The notes beneath the pieces are model-generated. The model had not been told where the DNA came from. It worked only from the letters and a program-made list of their open reading frames with translations, and did no database searches. A program made the position numbers and the translations under genes. Source: an uncultured Clostridia bacterium (GTDB lineage Bacteria > Bacillota > Clostridia > Oscillospirales > Ruminococcaceae). From it: a DNA stretch of 64,000 nt. The stretch spans positions 1 to 64,000 of the forward strand of contig CANAQK010000001.1 in the NCBI GenBank assembly GCA_947363605.1. The letters are read 5' to 3'. Position 1 is the stretch's first letter, and every line of letters begins with the position of its first letter. Below, one piece after another: positions 15,584 through 23,643 of this stretch.

Positions 15584-17125
15584 ATGGTTTCTAGTGTTAA
15601 AATCCCGCTGTTCAAAAAAGCGGATCTCGACGCCTCCATCGGCGTATTCTTCGACGGCTTTTCCAAGGTTATTGTGGCGATCGCCATCCTGGTCGGCACC
15701 TTTGGCATGGAAAACTCCACGGTATTCGGCGTCATGATGCCGGGGGTTATGATCAGCGTCATTGTGCTCAACGGCGGGCTTTGGTACTACTACCGCCGCA
15801 TTGCCCAGCAGCGCGGGGATGCCGGCCTGACGGCAGTCCCTGCCGGCTTGCAGGCAGGCCGGATGTTCATCTGGCTGTACAGCATCATGCTGCCGGTCTT
15901 TCTGTCCACTGGCGACGCGATGCTCGCCTTTAAGGTCGGTGTCGTCGCACACTTCATCGGCGGCGCTGTTTTCGTCATCGGTGCATTTGTCGTACCGCTG
16001 ATTCTGAAGATCGTCCCGGCTGGTGCGCTGTTCGGCTCCCTGGCCGGCGGGGCGATGGCGTTCCTGATCCTCCAATCCATGGATGGAACCCTGAAAATGC
16101 CGCTGATCGGCTGGCTTTCCCTGATCGTACTTTTTGTGATTTACCTGGGCAAAATCAATGTCAAGCTTCCGGCTGCTTTGATTGCCATTGTAGTTGGTGC
16201 GGCAATTGCCTGGGTCACCGGTGAGATGAGCTTCAGCGCTGTAACAGATTCCCTGGCAAACCTGAGCTTCCATCTGCCCAAATTCACTATTGGCTATTTC
16301 TCGGGCGATGTGCTGAAACAGGTCATCATGTTCCTGCCGATTATCATCGTCTTTTCCCTCAACGAAGTCATCACCGGCATCCAGGCAGTCGAGCAGGCGC
16401 GCGAATGCGGGGATACCTTCTTTACCACCACCACGCCGCTGGTACTCTCCGGCTGTGCAAGCATGGTCGGCGCCCTGTTTGGAAGCCCGCTGGCAGTCGG
16501 CCTGTATTGGGGCTATCCGGGCTGGAAAGAAATGAAAGCCGGCACCGGCTACCATTTGGGGATCACCGCGCTCTATGCCGTCGTTTCCCTGACGGGGCTG
16601 TCCGCGATTATCAATGCCTTTATTCCGGAAGCTACGGTTCTCCCCATCCTGGTCTTTGTCGGGATTTCCAGCTATACCCAGGCGTTCAACGTAGTGAAGC
16701 GGAAATACTTCCCGGCGGTTGTTATGGCTTCCCTGCCTCTGGTAATCGACTTTATCTCGGATAATGTCGCCGAAGGAAGCCTGGCCGGATTCTCCGCCTT
16801 CACAGACGGTTCTGCATTTATTGGATTAGTTGTCGGCTGTATCTTTGTCTTTATCATTGACAACGCATGGCTCAAGGCTTCGATTGCCAACCTGGCCGGC
16901 CTGGCGCTCACGGGGATCGGTATGATGCATTCTCCCGGTGTTCTGTTCACAGATACCTATGCGCCGGATCTGGGATTTATTGCAGTTTACGCAATCTGTG
17001 CCGTCGTCTTCCTGGCGCTGCATTTCCTGAAATTCAACCAGAAATCCTATGAAGCGTCCCTGGCCGAAGAAGGAGCTCAAGAAAAGGCAGAGCTCGAAGC
17101 CCAATTGGCCGCTTATAAAGAATAG
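15584..17125 (+). CDS. NCS2-like nucleobase permease (second paralogue)
   Basis: This integral membrane protein of 513 residues is a divergent paralogue of the permease at 12526. Both begin with a DLDA-x2-GVFFDGFSK stretch and share the central FLPIIIxxxxN region and a PGWK motif. About 12 membrane segments are visible, and the tail is charged (EEGAQEKAELEAQLAAYKE). AAAGGAG lies 8 nt before the ATG. It is 100 bp after the Mch homologue and 13 bp before the flavoprotein, so the three are probably cotranscribed. Two transporters around one enzyme suggest either import of a substrate and export of a product, or a two-part transporter. Confidence 0.75.
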   Translation: MVSSVKIPLFKKADLDASIGVFFDGFSKVIVAIAILVGTFGMENSTVFGVMMPGVMISVIVLNGGLWYYYRRIAQQRGDAGLTAVPAGLQAGRMFIWLYSIMLPVFLSTGDAMLAFKVGVVAHFIGGAVFVIGAFVVPLILKIVPAGALFGSLAGGAMAFLILQSMDGTLKMPLIGWLSLIVLFVIYLGKINVKLPAALIAIVVGAAIAWVTGEMSFSAVTDSLANLSFHLPKFTIGYFSGDVLKQVIMFLPIIIVFSLNEVITGIQAVEQARECGDTFFTTTTPLVLSGCASMVGALFGSPLAVGLYWGYPGWKEMKAGTGYHLGITALYAVVSLTGLSAIINAFIPEATVLPILVFVGISSYTQAFNVVKRKYFPAVVMASLPLVIDFISDNVAEGSLAGFSAFTDGSAFIGLVVGCIFVFIIDNAWLKASIANLAGLALTGIGMMHSPGVLFTDTYAPDLGFIAVYAICAVVFLALHFLKFNQKSYEASLAEEGAQEKAELEAQLAAYKE

Positions 17126-17138
17126 AAAGGAATCTTCT

Positions 17139-17708
17139 ATGAAAACTCTTGTCTTGTTCGGCTCTGCAAGAGCCAACGGCCATACCAAGGCGATGCTCGA
17201 CCTCTTCCTGGAAACCCTGGGCGGCGAGGTGGAGATCATCGACGCCTACCGCACCGAGCTGGAAATCGCCCCCTGTAAGGACTGCCGCTTCTGCTGGCAT
17301 AAAAACGGGTGCAGTATCAAAGACGGTATGGTTTCCGTGTATGAAAAGCTGGAAGAAGCCGATAATATCGTTCTGGCCTCCCCTATATATTTCCACTCCA
17401 TCAGCGGCAAGCTGAAAACCATCATCGACCGGCTCCAGCCCTACTGGGCAAGCTGCCTGCGTAAGGATAAGCCGGAAGCTTTCCGGAAAACCGGCTCGAT
17501 CCTCATGGTCGGCGGCGCGCCTTCCTTCGAAAACCAGTTCCTGGGCGGCGATCTGGTCCTCAAAAACCTGCTCAAGGATATGAGCATCCATTTCACCGGG
17601 GAGGTTACTCTCCCGAACAGCGACCGGGATTCCCTGGAAACCCGGCCCGACATCGCGGACGAAATCCGTGCTCTGGCGCAGAAAGTCCGGGAGGCCAACG
17701 GCCTGTAA
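17139..17708 (+). CDS. NADPH-dependent FMN reductase / iron-sulfur flavoprotein-like protein
   Basis: This 189-residue flavodoxin-fold protein starts at the ATG at 17139 after GAAAGG. The N-terminal VLFGSARANGHTK is the phosphate-binding loop for FMN. The cysteine string C46-x2-C49-x2-C52-x5-C58 (CKDCRFCWHKNGC) is like that of iron-sulfur flavoproteins and related FMN reductases. The ASPIYFHSISGKLK segment contacts the flavin. It is probably cytoplasmic and transfers electrons from NAD(P)H. It is 13 bp after the second permease and should be cotranscribed with it. It probably supplies reducing power to the pathway of this locus; that is inference. Confidence 0.82.
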   Translation: MKTLVLFGSARANGHTKAMLDLFLETLGGEVEIIDAYRTELEIAPCKDCRFCWHKNGCSIKDGMVSVYEKLEEADNIVLASPIYFHSISGKLKTIIDRLQPYWASCLRKDKPEAFRKTGSILMVGGAPSFENQFLGGDLVLKNLLKDMSIHFTGEVTLPNSDRDSLETRPDIADEIRALAQKVREANGL

Positions 17709-17712
17709 TACT

Positions 17713-17875
17713 AGGGGCTGTTTGAAAAATCGAAATTTTCGTCTTTTTCTACAAGCAACGGTGAATGCTGCGTTAAAAATACTCGGAATCCGGCAAGGAT
17801 TCCTGCGTTTTTTGCCTTGCATTCTCCTGCTGTTTGCGAAAAAACAGGTCATTTCTCTATTTTCAAACAAGCCCT
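17713..17875. repeat. 163-bp MITE-like element
   Basis: AGGGGCTGTTTGAAAAAT at the left end mirrors ATTTTCAAACAAGCCCT at the right end with one bulge and one mismatch. The inside (GTCTTTTTCTACAAGCAACG, CTCGGAATCCGGCAAGGATT) has no open frame. From memory, elements with GGGCTGTTTGAAAA ends are scattered in clostridial genomes. It directly abuts repeat copy D. Confidence 0.55.
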
Positions 17876-18103
17876 AATTTCTTGATAAAAAGATTAAAAT
17901 CTTTTTATCGCGGCGTGATACAACGCCGGGCTGCATTTTGTATTTCAATAAAACGACTGCATCGTTTTATTGAGAATTTATAGTCAACGCACTTGAAAAG
18001 AAGCGGCCATGCGGTGGCGCTTCATAGACGGCGCACAGCGCATTTTATGCCAGGCAAAGCCTGACTTGAAAAGCGGGCACCGATTTGAGGGTGTGCCGAC
18101 TAT
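17876..18103. repeat. Composite repeat copy D (outer element next to shortened core)
   Basis: The outer element (17876-17978) runs from AATTTCTTGATAAAAAG to CGTTTTATTGAGAATT in the opposite orientation to copy A. The core follows at 17979-18103 and is only 125 bp long, having lost the second arm of its first hairpin and the next stem. The terminal TATAGTCAACGCACTTG and GTGTGCCGACTATA are intact. It separates the flavoprotein from the dehydrogenase gene. Confidence 0.7.
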
Positions 18104-18194
18104 AGTATAAATCATTCCCTCCCGGATTACCCGGGAATGCCCGATCACGCATCCAATGGGATCAGAATCTATATCATGATAAGGAGAAATTCAA

Positions 18195-18935
18195 ATGAAA
18201 TTTGAAAACCAAGTCGTTATCGTAACCGGCGCAAGCTCCGGCATTGGCGAAGGCGTTGCAAAAAGATTCCTGGCAGAGGGCGCAAAGGTGGTCGGCTGCG
18301 GCATCGAAGAAAAGATGAACATTCAAGACCCAAACGCCATCTATGTCCAAGCCAACCTGACTGAGTATGCCGCTGCGGAAAAGGTGGTCGCCAAGGCAGT
18401 GGAAGCTTTCGGCAAAGTAGACAAGCTGATCTGCTGTGCCGGCGTTACCTTCATCGGTTCGCTGGAAAGCACCTCTCCGGAAAGCTTCTCCCGTGAATTC
18501 CAGATCAACGTCAACGGGGTATTCCATATGTGCAAGGCTGCTGTTCCGGAGCTGAAAAAGCAGCCGGGCGCCGCAATTGTCAACATCGCTTCCGACCTGG
18601 GCCTGGCCCCCATCCCGGAACGGATCGGCTACTGCCCCTCCAAAGCCGCTGTGATTATGCTGACCAAGTGCATCGCGCTGGAGCAGGCCCCGGCCATCCG
18701 CGCCAACTGCATCATGCCGGGCCTGGTCCGCACCCCGATGATCGAAGCCCGTTTTACCGAAGCGCCGGATCCGGAAGCGGTCGAGCGCGAAATGGCGGCT
18801 ATCTACCCGATGGCCCGGATCGGCAAAATCGAGGATATGACCAATGCGATCGTTTACCTGGCTAGCGACGATGCAAGCTTTGTCACCGGTGAGGTGCTGG
18901 GCGTTTGCGGCGGCACTACCGCCCTGCATATTTAA
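18195..18935 (+). CDS. Short-chain dehydrogenase/reductase (SDR)
   Basis: This 246-residue classical SDR has the cofactor loop TGASSGIG at 11-18, an NAG-equivalent CAG near 81, a catalytic Ser in IASD, and YCPSK carrying the catalytic Tyr and Lys. The PGLVRTPM stretch follows, as usual. The product is a cytoplasmic NAD(P)-dependent alcohol or ketone oxidoreductase; the substrate cannot be read from sequence. GGAG lies before the ATG. It is 12 bp upstream of the RibD-C reductase gene, so the two are cotranscribed and probably act on the same compound. Confidence 0.9.
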   Translation: MKFENQVVIVTGASSGIGEGVAKRFLAEGAKVVGCGIEEKMNIQDPNAIYVQANLTEYAAAEKVVAKAVEAFGKVDKLICCAGVTFIGSLESTSPESFSREFQINVNGVFHMCKAAVPELKKQPGAAIVNIASDLGLAPIPERIGYCPSKAAVIMLTKCIALEQAPAIRANCIMPGLVRTPMIEARFTEAPDPEAVEREMAAIYPMARIGKIEDMTNAIVYLASDDASFVTGEVLGVCGGTTALHI

Positions 18936-18947
18936 GGGGGAACGGAC

Positions 18948-19898
18948 ATGGCTACTTCTCTGTTCAAAATGCCGTTTGATATTGAAAAAACCAAGGTCCG
19001 CCGGATTTATGCCAGCGAGGATCTGAAAAACTGCCAGGCAGGTACCATGACCTGCGACAAAATCCAGCAGATTTACGGGGATCTTCAATTCATGGAGCTG
19101 CACGAAGACCGCCCCTGCACCTATACTTCCCTGGTGACATCGATCGACGGCAAGATTGCTTTCACTGATGCGCCCCAAGGCCCGCTGATCGCCAAGCTGA
19201 ACCGCTGCGACCCGGCCGGCGCAGACGCGGATTGGTGGATCCTGAATATGCTCCGTTCCCTGTCCGACGCGGTCATGCTGGGGGCAGGCACCATGAATGC
19301 TGAAGCGGATTATACCTGCCATGTATTCGATCAGGATCTGGAGGATATGCGGATTTCTGCCGGAAAGCCCCCGGTGCCGTGGAACATTATCACTTCGCTG
19401 GACGCCACAGATATCCCGTTCGACCATTTACTGTTCCATACACCGGAAGTCCCGGTGATGATCAGCACCTCCAAGGCAGGTCTGGAAATTGTCCGGGAAA
19501 AAATCAAAAACGATTATTTTGCAGTTACCGCAAGTTCGGTGGAAGAGGTCACACCGGCCCTGATTGATGAAATGAAGGCCAATGCCAATAAGGTGCTCGT
19601 CCTTGCCACCGGAGACAACGTGCCGGACTCCAAGACCGCGCTCTATATCCTGAAAAAATTCGGGATCGACCGGATGCTGATTGAAACCCCATCCTATATG
19701 CATTTCCTGGTCGCCCAGAAAATGATGGATGAGCTCTTCCTGAATTACTCCTGCCTTTATATCGGCGGGCAGGCACTGTCCATTGGCAAATTCGGGAAGG
19801 AATTCGGCTCCCAGGATCATCCGCATACCAAAATGCTTTCTATCCATTCCCACAGCGACCATTTCTTCTACCTGCGCCATAAACTGATTTATGACTAA
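18948..19898 (+). CDS. RibD C-terminal domain / dihydrofolate reductase-like protein
   Basis: This 316-residue protein contains a RibD-C reductase domain, whose fold is that of dihydrofolate reductase, from about residue 60 onward. Seen features are YTSLVTSIDGKIAF, the helix-strand AVMLGAGTMNAEADY, and a late GIDRMLIETPSYMHF followed by DELFLNYSCLYIGG. RibD-C proteins reduce a pyrimidine ribosyl intermediate in riboflavin synthesis or, in other members, folate- and pterin-like compounds. No riboflavin gene is nearby. The residues before 60 form an extra N-terminal extension. In a locus with an Mch homologue, a pterin-like substrate is an attractive inference. Its stop codon overlaps repeat copy E by one base. 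Confidence 0.75.
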   Translation: MATSLFKMPFDIEKTKVRRIYASEDLKNCQAGTMTCDKIQQIYGDLQFMELHEDRPCTYTSLVTSIDGKIAFTDAPQGPLIAKLNRCDPAGADADWWILNMLRSLSDAVMLGAGTMNAEADYTCHVFDQDLEDMRISAGKPPVPWNIITSLDATDIPFDHLLFHTPEVPVMISTSKAGLEIVREKIKNDYFAVTASSVEEVTPALIDEMKANANKVLVLATGDNVPDSKTALYILKKFGIDRMLIETPSYMHFLVAQKMMDELFLNYSCLYIGGQALSIGKFGKEFGSQDHPHTKMLSIHSHSDHFFYLRHKLIYD

Positions 19899-20241
19899 TA
19901 CGATTTCTTGATAAAAAGAGATTTTAATCTTTTTATCGCGGCGTGATACGCCGCCGTGCCTGCGGCGCACCAAGAAAAGTATTGACAACATTCTTGGCGG
20001 CTGCGCCGCCGGACCGTATTCTGCGGCCCGATATAGTCGGCACACTAGAAAAATCGATTTTCTAGTCAGGCTTTGCCTGTTCGCGCATAAAATGTGCTGT
20101 GCGCCGTCTATGAAGCCCTACCACATGGCCGCTTCGCGCCCTACTGCGGCATGATATGCCGCAGTGTTGCAAAGAAGCATTGGCTTCTTTGCAAGTGCGT
20201 TGACTATAAAACGACTGCATCGTTTTATTGAGAATTCGTAT
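19898..20241. repeat. Composite repeat copy E (reverse orientation, with extra insert)
   Basis: The outer element starts at the last base of the preceding stop codon (ATACGATTTCTTGATAAAAAG) and ends with CGTTTTATTGAGAATTCGTAT. The core is reversed at 20032-20208. A further GC-rich insert of about 55 bp, with the pair CCAAGAA/TTCTTGG, lies between the outer arm and the core. Here the first core stem reads GCAAAGAAGC/GCTTCTTTGC and the last CTAGAAAATCG/CGATTTTCTAG. Both keep pairing despite base changes against other copies. Confidence 0.75.
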
Positions 20242-20303
20242 CAAACAAAGAGATCGGCGGGGAACTTCCCCGCCGGTTTTCTGCTGAAAGGACGGGATTC
20301 CCC

Positions 20304-20891
20304 ATAGCAAAAATTGCCGTTGTCTTCCACAGCGTCTGTGGAAATACCTATCTCATTGCCAAATGCTTCACGGACTATCTGAAAGACCAGGGACAGGATG
20401 TCACCCTCTACCGCGTGAAGGACGATACCTTTGCCGAAACCTCCCTCCGGTTTGAATCCTCCCGGGAATACCGGGAAGAAATCCTTTCACTTCCCATTGC
20501 GGGAAGCGGGAAGGATTTCACGGATGTCGACGCCCTTTTCCTTGGTTCCCCCACGTATTATGGCTGTGTTTCCGCCCAAATGAAGGCCTTTATGGATTCC
20601 TTCTGTGATATTTGGGTTGAAGCCAGGATGGCCGGAAAATTCTTCGGCTGTTTTGCCACCAGCGGCAGTCTGGTCGGCGGTGTGGAGCTTTGTATGCAGG
20701 TGATGAATACCTTTGCCCAGCACATGGGAATGGTAAACCTGTCTGTGCCCTGCAGCATCCAGGGCCCGGAACAGCCCGCCTATGGTGTGAGCCATGTTTC
20801 CGGCCCGATGTCCGACCTCCGCCCAACAGAGGATACGGCCCTTGCAGTCCGCAGTTATCTGGACTTCGCCCTGCGGATTATAAACCGCTGA
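20304..20891 (+). CDS. Flavodoxin-fold NAD(P)H oxidoreductase, apparent ATA start
   Basis: The product is 195 residues if translation begins at ATA (20304), which gives the typical start AKIAVVFHSVCGNTYLIAK with the FMN phosphate loop. AAAGGA lies 11 nt upstream. From the in-frame stop at 20229 to codon 37 there is no ATG, GTG or TTG. The first ordinary start, GTG at 20415, would delete the FMN-binding site. Later flavodoxin features are FLGSPTYYGCVSAQMKAF and a glycine-rich FATSGSLVGG. It resembles WrbA/flavodoxin-family reductases. It closes the plus-strand run of genes and ends in a strong terminator. ATA could be a rare start or a start-codon mutation. Confidence 0.7.
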   Translation: MAKIAVVFHSVCGNTYLIAKCFTDYLKDQGQDVTLYRVKDDTFAETSLRFESSREYREEILSLPIAGSGKDFTDVDALFLGSPTYYGCVSAQMKAFMDSFCDIWVEARMAGKFFGCFATSGSLVGGVELCMQVMNTFAQHMGMVNLSVPCSIQGPEQPAYGVSHVSGPMSDLRPTEDTALAVRSYLDFALRIINR

Positions 20892-20892
20892 G

Positions 20893-20936
20893 GAAACTAA
20901 AAAGAGGAAAGCAGATGCTTTCCTCTTTTTAGTTTC
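20893..20936. terminator. Bidirectional terminator between flavodoxin and ROK genes
   Basis: GAAACTAAAAAGAGGAAAGC pairs perfectly with GCTTTCCTCTTTTTAGTTTC around a 4-nt loop. A- and T-runs within the stem serve both convergent genes. Confidence 0.92.
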
Positions 20937-20937
20937 A

Positions 20938-22095
20938 CTACAGCTGTTCCATACAGTTGGAATAAAACCCCTCAATCGCCACGGCAGCCGCCCCGGTCAG
21001 CGCAGCCCGCTGCCCCAGCTTGGACAAATAGATCGTCTGAGTCCCTAAGCCGGTAATCGGCAGGATAATCCGCCTTTGAACCTCCTCCACCAGCTCCGGC
21101 AAAGCGGAAAACAGCCGGGAATTCAAGATAATCACTTCACTGTTCAGCACAAAAATCAGGTTGGTAATCCCAATGGACAGATAATCCAGAAATTCCCTCA
21201 ACGCCTGCCGGGCCTGAATGTCCCCGGCACGGATCCGCTCCGCTAATTCCTCCATGCTGCCCGAAGGACGCTCCGCCCCTCGATTTGCTGCCTCCAGCAG
21301 GGTCAGGCAGGAGCAGTACTGCTCCCAGCAGCCATATTTCCCGCAGCTGCATGGCCGGGTTTCCTTACAGTTTAAGATATGATGCCCCACCGCATTGGCA
21401 AACCCCAAATACCCCCGGATAAGCTTCCCATGCGAAACTAAACCAGCCGAAAGGACGTCGTCCACGCTCAGCACCAGCATTTCATCCCAGCCAGGATTTT
21501 CCCGCCGCTCTGCCATAGCGGCCAGGTCGCCGTCATTATCCACATAAACCGGCACCCGGAACTCCTGATGCAGCAGCGTTTTCAAGTCCGTGTCCCGCCA
21601 TTGCAGCTTGGGGATAAAGCGGATAACCCCATCCAGATCCACCACGCCGCGTACCGCCGCGCTGATCCCGATCAGTCCATAACGACTGGGCGGCTGTTTC
21701 TCAATCAGCTGATGAATCTCCCCGCACAACCGCTGGAAATTCTGCTTGAAGCTCTCCCCTTTGACTGGGACCGAGGATTCTGCGCGAATCCGGTTTGCCA
21801 AATCCGTCACCGTGACTTGGATATGGGTGACATTCAAATCCACCGCAATACAATAGCCGGCATCTGCCTGCTGGGTCAGCATGATCGGTTTCCGGCCTCC
21901 CGTCGAAACACCCATGGCAGTTTCCACGATAAACCCGTTATCCAGCAATTCCTTCACAATAGTTGAAACAGTCGCCTTATTCAGCCCGGTAATTTCCGCG
22001 ATCTCCGCACGCGAAACCTCTTTGCACTGTATGAGCTGATACATAATCTGCATCCGGTTTCCGGCGCGGATGTCCTTGGTCTGGAGTAATTTCAT
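20938..22095 (-). CDS. ROK-family transcriptional regulator (NagC/XylR type)
   Basis: This 385-residue protein, from ATG at 22095 with GGAAAGG 10 nt upstream, has an N-terminal winged helix-turn-helix (EIAEITGLNKATVSTIVKEL) and a C-terminal ROK sugar-kinase-like domain. The zinc motif CSCGKYGCWE near residues 275-284 is intact, as is the acidic NDGDLA that binds the sugar ring in relatives. ROK repressors usually sense sugars or sugar phosphates. No sugar gene is adjacent, and the neighbouring plus-strand locus is the only nearby candidate target. An extended -10 lies at 22249-22257. Confidence 0.88.
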   Translation of the reverse strand: MKLLQTKDIRAGNRMQIMYQLIQCKEVSRAEIAEITGLNKATVSTIVKELLDNGFIVETAMGVSTGGRKPIMLTQQADAGYCIAVDLNVTHIQVTVTDLANRIRAESSVPVKGESFKQNFQRLCGEIHQLIEKQPPSRYGLIGISAAVRGVVDLDGVIRFIPKLQWRDTDLKTLLHQEFRVPVYVDNDGDLAAMAERRENPGWDEMLVLSVDDVLSAGLVSHGKLIRGYLGFANAVGHHILNCKETRPCSCGKYGCWEQYCSCLTLLEAANRGAERPSGSMEELAERIRAGDIQARQALREFLDYLSIGITNLIFVLNSEVIILNSRLFSALPELVEEVQRRIILPITGLGTQTIYLSKLGQRAALTGAAAVAIEGFYSNCMEQL

Positions 22096-22248
22096 GGTTG
22101 CAGGCCCTTTCCTACATCTGCCGCGGCCGGGCTCTTCCACAGGCACAAGGCCCCTCCAGCCCTCCGCACATAATCGGCTATTGGAGCGGAAGTAAACAAC
22201 ATGAACAAACCGCCCTGGCCATCAATGTATAAGAAGCATTTTAGTTTT

Positions 22249-22257
22249 ATTATATCA
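22249..22257 (-). promoter_or_regulatory. Extended -10 promoter of the ROK regulator
   Basis: On the minus strand TGATATAAT combines the TG extension with a perfect TATAAT (22249-22254). The -35 is weak. The leader to the ATG would be about 145 nt. Confidence 0.6.
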
Positions 22258-22352
22258 TAATTTCAGTAAAAAAGGAATGATTATCGTAAGACATCCTATG
22301 CCCGTTTCATAAAAAAGCAGGATTATGGAATACCTAAGAGACCCCGCACCCC

Positions 22353-22427
22353 GTCCTCTTTTCTTTGAGTGATCAAAGAAAAGAGGACAAAAGCAAGCCG
22401 CCTTTCCTGCTCAAGCAGAAAGGCGGC
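22353..22427. terminator. Two consecutive strong hairpins in the intergenic region
   Basis: A perfect 15-bp stem GTCCTCTTTTCTTTG/CAAAGAAAAGAGGAC lies at 22353-22388. A second stem, GCCGCCTTT-C-CTGCT/AGCAG-AAAGGCGGC, lies at 22397-22427. They lie downstream of the minus-strand peptide gene (stop at 22488) and can end that transcript. The rest of 22260-22487 shows no gene. Confidence 0.6.
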
Positions 22428-22487
22428 CGTTTGTGGTTAAAATAAACTGCGGAATATCCCGGCAGGTTTTTTTCGACAGGAAATACT

Positions 22488-22616
22488 TTAGTCCTGTACC
22501 TCTTCTTGAATATAAACAGGTGGGTTCGATGGTTTTACCAAGAGGGAAATAATCAGCGGTGCGGTTGCAAGAACGATCAGAACCGACACGACAATGACAG
22601 CTGTCAATTTTTTCAT
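22488..22616 (-). CDS. 42-residue single-pass membrane or secreted peptide
   Basis: An ideal AAGGAGG site lies 7-8 nt before ATG at 22616. The product begins MKKLTAVIVVSVLIVLATAP and continues through a second hydrophobic stretch (LIISLLV) to a short polar tail ending EEVQD. The positive start, one membrane span and acidic tail fit a small membrane protein or an uncleaved signal peptide. An extended -10 (TGATATACT, 22677-22685) is about 65 bp upstream, and two hairpins follow the stop. It lies 134 bp after the methyltransferase gene. No family is recognised. Confidence 0.7.
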   Translation of the reverse strand: MKKLTAVIVVSVLIVLATAPLIISLLVKPSNPPVYIQEEVQD

Positions 22617-22750
22617 ACCTGCTCCTCCTTATCCAAGAATGAACGGTGTGGAAAGATAACCTTTTTCTTCATCCTCAGTATATCAAATTAGAGCAGAAGT
22701 TTCCACAATAAAAATTAACAAACTTAGTTGAAATTATTTGTGCATTACGC

Positions 22751-23581
22751 CTATATCAAAATCCTAGCTGCTTCTTTTTCTCTGCCAATATACATCGCGT
22801 GTTCGGAAAACGCCAGAAATTCAGGAAGCTCCAGAAATTCCTTCGCCGTTTCCACCCAAAGGTCATACTCCTCCTGGGGAAATGACTGGAGCTGATTAGC
22901 ATAAAGCGCCAAAATACCTTCCTGCCCGAACAAACAGCATTTTTCTAAAGGGAACTGCTGCATAAAGGGTTCGATCTGACGCTGATTGATAAAATAAGCC
23001 GATGTGAATGCGGGGCCAACATACTCCGTCCCCTCAATAATGGAACGGAGCAGCCCTCTCGTGGATTGGTTCCCCAAATCCTCCGGCAGATATCCGGGAC
23101 CGTTTTTCAAATCATAAATAAGCCCTGCAAAATCCAGGATAAAGGAACAATAAAGGAATCCGCCGGGCTTCAAGTGTTCCATCGCTGATTCAACAGCCTG
23201 GATCCGGTCCTCTTTCCTTTGCAGGTGATATAAAGGGCCCATTAAAAATACATGGTCGTATTGTCCCAGCCCTAATCCGTCAAGGGCGCGGCAGTCCGCA
23301 GCAAACATCGGAAAGGAGACCCGGGATTCCTCCGCCTTCTTCCCGGCAAGCTCAATATTTTTTTCGGATAAATCAACCAGCGTCACCCCGCAGCCCTTCC
23401 GGGCATAATGGATGGAATACCGTCCCGGTCCGCCGCCAATGTCCAGGATACTGTCGCCCGGCTGAATATATTGATCCATCTTATAAGTGGTAAAAATAAA
23501 TTCCAAAGGATTCTTCTCCAGGCGCTCCCACTCCTTCAGACTATTGTCATCATAATATTTCCGGACTTCCTGCATATTCAT
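22751..23581 (-). CDS. Class I SAM-dependent methyltransferase
   Basis: This 276-residue protein starts at ATG 23581, chosen for AGGGGAG 8 nt upstream. The SAM-binding motif I is ILDIGGGPGRYS near residue 45-56, motif II is VTLVDLS, and a later YDHVFLMGPLYHL matches motif IV of methyltransferase types that often act on small molecules or tRNA. LKPGGFLYCSF is motif VI. The C-terminal half has a mixed alpha-beta cap. It is 63 bp downstream of the sortase gene on the same strand and could be cotranscribed with it, but a functional link is not evident. Confidence 0.85.
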   Translation of the reverse strand: MNMQEVRKYYDDNSLKEWERLEKNPLEFIFTTYKMDQYIQPGDSILDIGGGPGRYSIHYARKGCGVTLVDLSEKNIELAGKKAEESRVSFPMFAADCRALDGLGLGQYDHVFLMGPLYHLQRKEDRIQAVESAMEHLKPGGFLYCSFILDFAGLIYDLKNGPGYLPEDLGNQSTRGLLRSIIEGTEYVGPAFTSAYFINQRQIEPFMQQFPLEKCCLFGQEGILALYANQLQSFPQEEYDLWVETAKEFLELPEFLAFSEHAMYIGREKEAARILI

Positions 23582-23643
23582 TTTCAATTCTCCCCTTTCA
23601 TCCTCAAACGGTTGCCGAAGAAGCAATAACGCTGGCGTTACGA

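Noticed and set aside
15467..16555. A 362-codon open frame antisense to the second permease
   Set aside because: It is rich in Asp, Gln and His as expected from reversed hydrophobic codons, and has no start signal.
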